From positions 1 to 6,812 of the forward strand of contig JAJZHL010000052.1 in assembly GCA_021804505.1 (NCBI GenBank): a stretch of 6,812 nt of DNA. Reading direction: 5' to 3'. Positions 4,901 through 6,812 of this stretch are shown here, piece by piece. Positions within the stretch are counted from its first letter, which is position 1, and every line of letters starts with the position of its first letter. This DNA is from Pseudomonadota bacterium (lineage in GTDB: Bacteria > Pseudomonadota > Alphaproteobacteria > Rickettsiales > Rickettsiaceae). The notes beneath the pieces are model-generated. The model saw nothing but the letters and a program-made list of their open reading frames with translations, searched no databases and was not told the DNA's origin. Position numbers and translations under genes: made by a program.

Positions 4901-6812
4901 AGGCAAGAGTTTCAAGATCGGATTAATCAGATGGAACTAAATTATGCCACTATCGCAAAACATGCTAATGTAAGCTTATATATCTACAAAGTACACGAAA
5001 AAGAACTGGAATCTATAATAGCCCATAATGAACATTATAGCAAAATAGTCAATTCTATCACTAGGCTCCAAAGTGAACTTCAAAAGGAACTCCATAACAC
5101 ACAAGGTAAATTCCAATTGTCTAATAATGATTCTAACACTGATTATTCCAAGGACATTCAAGTCAAGGTAGCAGAATTAATCAATTCAATTGATTCTGCC
5201 TATAAATCATTACAGGAGGATATAGTAGAAAACCGCCTAGAGTTCGATACTAAAAAAATGGAATACGAACAGCTAAAGAGCCATCATATGCTTCTTAAGG
5301 AGCAAATTACCGAAGCTGAAAATTACCGCAACAAATTAATGCCTGAATTTTTGAAGAGAACATATAAAGAACATCCTGAAGACATTCTTAAAAAATGGCA
5401 GGAAATTATACTGGAACATGGCAGTCCAATATTAGCATCCACGGCAGTTTATAGGCATCCTAGCATATTAGGCCAGCTAAGAGGTATAGGCTTTGGTGCA
5501 ATATATGGCCTTACTAACGCAAGAAGCGATGCACTGGAAAACACCATGGTTATTGGCGAAAGACTGAGGAAATACGAACGCTCCCTTGGTATCATAACAA
5601 AAAATTCTGATGAACTAACGGGAAATGATTACCCAGCTCAGGAAAAGACTTTAAAAACGGCTTCAGCCAAGGTAATACTAATAGAGCCAACTGAATCAGA
5701 GCAAGAATTTATCCAATTAGCAGAACAAATTTCTACGACTGCGTCTACATTTACTCAAAATACTACTAATGGTAAAGACGCTCCAAACAAGAATAGTATA
5801 AATCTTAAAAAATTAGCAGAATTGCTAGATAAAGCACCAATGACAAAGAAACTAGATGGGGGACTAAAGGAACAAAAACTAATACCTCAATCACTAACTT
5901 CTCAGGATATTAAAAAAATTATTAGACCAACAAAAAAATTAACTTTAACCGGGACTGAGGTAGCAACTCAAAGCACGACGAAAGAACTATGTGGCATACA
6001 GAAAGGCCAGTCCACCAAATTACAAAAAGTTAATGATTTAGGTGATACTAAGCTCAATAATCAGCATGTAATTTACAGAGCTAGTAGCAGTAAATTGCAA
6101 GCACAAGTAAAAAATGCCATCTCAGAGCTAAAAACTATCGAGCAAATACCTAAAGCGATTAATATAGACGAACTACAGGTAGCAACTTACCAATCTTTAG
6201 TTAGTAGAATAGATAGCAAAAGGTATCGACAAGAATATTTAACTGATAACCAAATCAGAGCTCTGGTGGTCGGCAACATCTTTGAGATAAAATACGAAAA
6301 GGAAATTAACGATATGTTGCAAGGGATTTGGTATACGGAGAATGATGATCAACCATTGCCAGTATCCCATAGAATTAAATGCCAGATAGATGCTGGCAGA
6401 ATAACTAAGATGGGCAGCTGCTTAATTGAACAAATGATTACCAGCAATCCTAACCTCCACAAATATTTAAATTTTAAAAAGTTAGCAAGTCAGGCTATCA
6501 TAAGTTCGATACAAAAATATCAAACCAGGGATGAAGAAATCAAGAAAGTGCTGGCAACTAATACAACAATAGAGGAATCAGCCAGTTGCGACAAAGAAGT
6601 GCAGCATAGTATGGCAGAGCAGCTTGTTGATCATATCTGGCAAGTTGGTTCAGAACAAGTTAGTTATGAGCAACTGGGACGAATGAAAAAGATAGCCATA
6701 TTAGAGCAAAAATTAGTACCTCAGCTGAGGAAACAATTTAAGGAAGCCCTACAGGAAGATTCAACTAACCTCTTGCCAAATGACAAGATTTTAGACAAAG
6801 ATATCGAAGCAT
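1988..6812 (+). CDS. traA: Ti-type conjugative relaxase-helicase TraA, cut by the window's right edge
   Basis: TraA nicks one strand at oriT, stays bound to the 5' end and unwinds DNA for transfer through a type IV secretion channel. The frame is open for 1608 codons with no stop, so the 3' end is outside the window. Residues 1-225 are a MobA/MobL (MobQ) nuclease: it begins MAIFHCNKSE, the candidate catalytic tyrosine is Y25 (in AIAAVAY, where RSF1010 MobA has its own), and the metal-binding histidines are H133, H141 and H143 (NPHVHIQMTTR). Residues 243-375 match the usual linker before the helicase. About 376-425 is Asn/Thr/Ser-rich. A RecD/TraI-like superfamily 1 helicase follows: LNPEQRKAV at 426, Walker A GLPGTGKT at 448-455, Walker B IIDEAS (D541, E542), GDNNQFTAVG from 569, VVQRQRNPEHAR near 600, YGYAVTAHKLQGAS at 789-802, and MMTRHKES with R825. 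Residues 970-1120 look like coiled coil. HPSILGQLRGIGFG near 1157-1170 resembles the conserved TraA C-terminal segment. After about 1215 I recognise nothing. The ATG at 1988 matches the family N-terminus but has no clear Shine-Dalgarno sequence; the frame stays open upstream to a TAA at 1889-1891. No frameshift or missing key residue is seen, so the visible part appears functional. Confidence 0.95.
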   Translation, partial: MAIFHCNKSEVQRGKGQNAIAAVAYISRSKLQYFTTDKVTGDAVVITYNYSSRKGLAYSVILAPDNAPAWVYDRQELWNRAERAETRKNAETARKLTLALPVELSLEQNIELIEHYAMEHLVSHGMVADINIHYDNEDNPHVHIQMTTRKLQLIENGEIVGFGAKGRDWGRRQFLYYYRESASYVINQYLEKYGHLSQISHLSHKDRGIDLLPSIHEGAAWHIKDSRLRLENKKIVKANAAKIKENPGILFDKLSVNKPVFAKEEIEKVLLDSLHVQLKISGDADSDNYKKTIEDLNIKSSAEFMKLYSKLLTSDKIGIVVEEDLKGRTLYALTKRLDLEERYKTALQALSSDKMHGLNISEERLSELLTEASIGSKIISSVKNVAANITNNLTNSITENIIGIKDSPGINNQAALPDNQTNKNSLNPEQRKAVLDILNGPDISILEGLPGTGKTYVMKEIVSQYIKAGYRVIGTATSSAASLNLASEAGIVAKNISLWRKEWQEANGRKFELALRADYYRESQYQDNKLVLTSKDILIIDEASMVELSNMDYLIQQVKEARAKVIFIGDNNQFTAVGMAGALKVASDIAGSTKLSVVQRQRNPEHARATQLLGNYKIDEAIELYSKLKVLKVYENEEELQKSLENDYIDTYIHQATFLEKDNLAAIKSVVICAYTNEAVNRFNRLVRKQLKEAGIIKGLGEIFTVGNKPIELIRGEQIVFEANSRKYGILNGEVGTVISFSRIKNNESGEFQFNNTGHGIIKILIHKADGSKKLMNIDTRQKYLRFTYGYAVTAHKLQGASIHHTLVYYEKEVGYEAFNVMMTRHKESLRFYANQRELEDNVYTRLNIDAEQAEKKYDLVTAKNLLARNSPSTDWPLWQIGLSISVSKRVNNSLTSDYIGMGESSNDKLLKCYIESHSNVVKLLREIERWRRHVEKVTGKKPNVWQHEAWDRVINNKAIRDIAARVIVEHRQEFQDRINQMELNYATIAKHANVSLYIYKVHEKELESIIAHNEHYSKIVNSITRLQSELQKELHNTQGKFQLSNNDSNTDYSKDIQVKVAELINSIDSAYKSLQEDIVENRLEFDTKKMEYEQLKSHHMLLKEQITEAENYRNKLMPEFLKRTYKEHPEDILKKWQEIILEHGSPILASTAVYRHPSILGQLRGIGFGAIYGLTNARSDALENTMVIGERLRKYERSLGIITKNSDELTGNDYPAQEKTLKTASAKVILIEPTESEQEFIQLAEQISTTASTFTQNTTNGKDAPNKNSINLKKLAELLDKAPMTKKLDGGLKEQKLIPQSLTSQDIKKIIRPTKKLTLTGTEVATQSTTKELCGIQKGQSTKLQKVNDLGDTKLNNQHVIYRASSSKLQAQVKNAISELKTIEQIPKAINIDELQVATYQSLVSRIDSKRYRQEYLTDNQIRALVVGNIFEIKYEKEINDMLQGIWYTENDDQPLPVSHRIKCQIDAGRITKMGSCLIEQMITSNPNLHKYLNFKKLASQAIISSIQKYQTRDEEIKKVLATNTTIEESASCDKEVQHSMAEQLVDHIWQVGSEQVSYEQLGRMKKIAILEQKLVPQLRKQFKEALQEDSTNLLPNDKILDKDIEA

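Larger units (their letters stand above)
1138..6812 (+). mobile_element. fragment of a RAGE-like conjugative element
   Basis: A Ti-type TraA relaxase together with a short SpoT-type gene, in AT-rich DNA and beside an insertion sequence, is the combination known from Rickettsiales Amplified Genetic Elements. The usual F-type mating-channel genes, integrase, traD and attachment site are not in this window, so neither end is visible and it cannot be told whether the element is chromosomal or on a plasmid. The assignment is inferred from two genes. Confidence 0.6.

Noticed and set aside
4976..5161. 61-codon minus-strand open frame
   Set aside because: Antisense to the traA coiled-coil region, with no family resemblance.

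Overview
The window looks like part of a conjugative or integrative element from an AT-rich alphaproteobacterium, most likely Rickettsiales (Rickettsia, Orientia or a related endosymbiont). Three things suggest this: the strongly AT-biased codon use, a Ti-type TraA relaxase-helicase of the kind carried by Rickettsiales Amplified Genetic Elements (RAGEs), and a short SpoT/RelA-type gene next to it, which is typical RAGE cargo. The lineage is inferred from gene content and composition; no marker gene is present.

Layout, all genes on the + strand. Positions 1-1137 are an insertion sequence, or most of one, with an intact IS4-superfamily (YREK-signature) transposase at 53-1120. Only 17 nt after its stop, 1138-1731 encodes a 197-residue (p)ppGpp synthetase domain that lacks the HD hydrolase, TGS and ACT domains. 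Positions 1732-1987 are a 256-nt intergenic region with no convincing gene. It holds two inverted repeats and a short minus-strand frame that could be a gene remnant. Its place just ahead of a relaxase makes it the candidate for oriT and/or the traA control region.

From 1988 to the right edge runs one uninterrupted frame of at least 1608 codons. It encodes a MobQ (MobA/MobL) relaxase fused to a RecD/TraI-type superfamily 1 helicase, followed by coiled coil, a conserved TraA C-terminal segment, and about 390 residues I cannot assign. It has no stop codon in the window, so the gene is cut by the window edge.

Working together: TraA would nick and unwind the element's DNA for transfer through a type IV secretion channel encoded elsewhere. 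The synthetase-only alarmone gene could alter host growth state. The IS next to it may have removed the front of an originally longer RSH (RelA/SpoT homologue) gene. I do not see a clearly new system here; the most unusual points are the hydrolase-less synthetase behind the IS, the structured pre-traA region, and the long unassigned TraA C-terminus.
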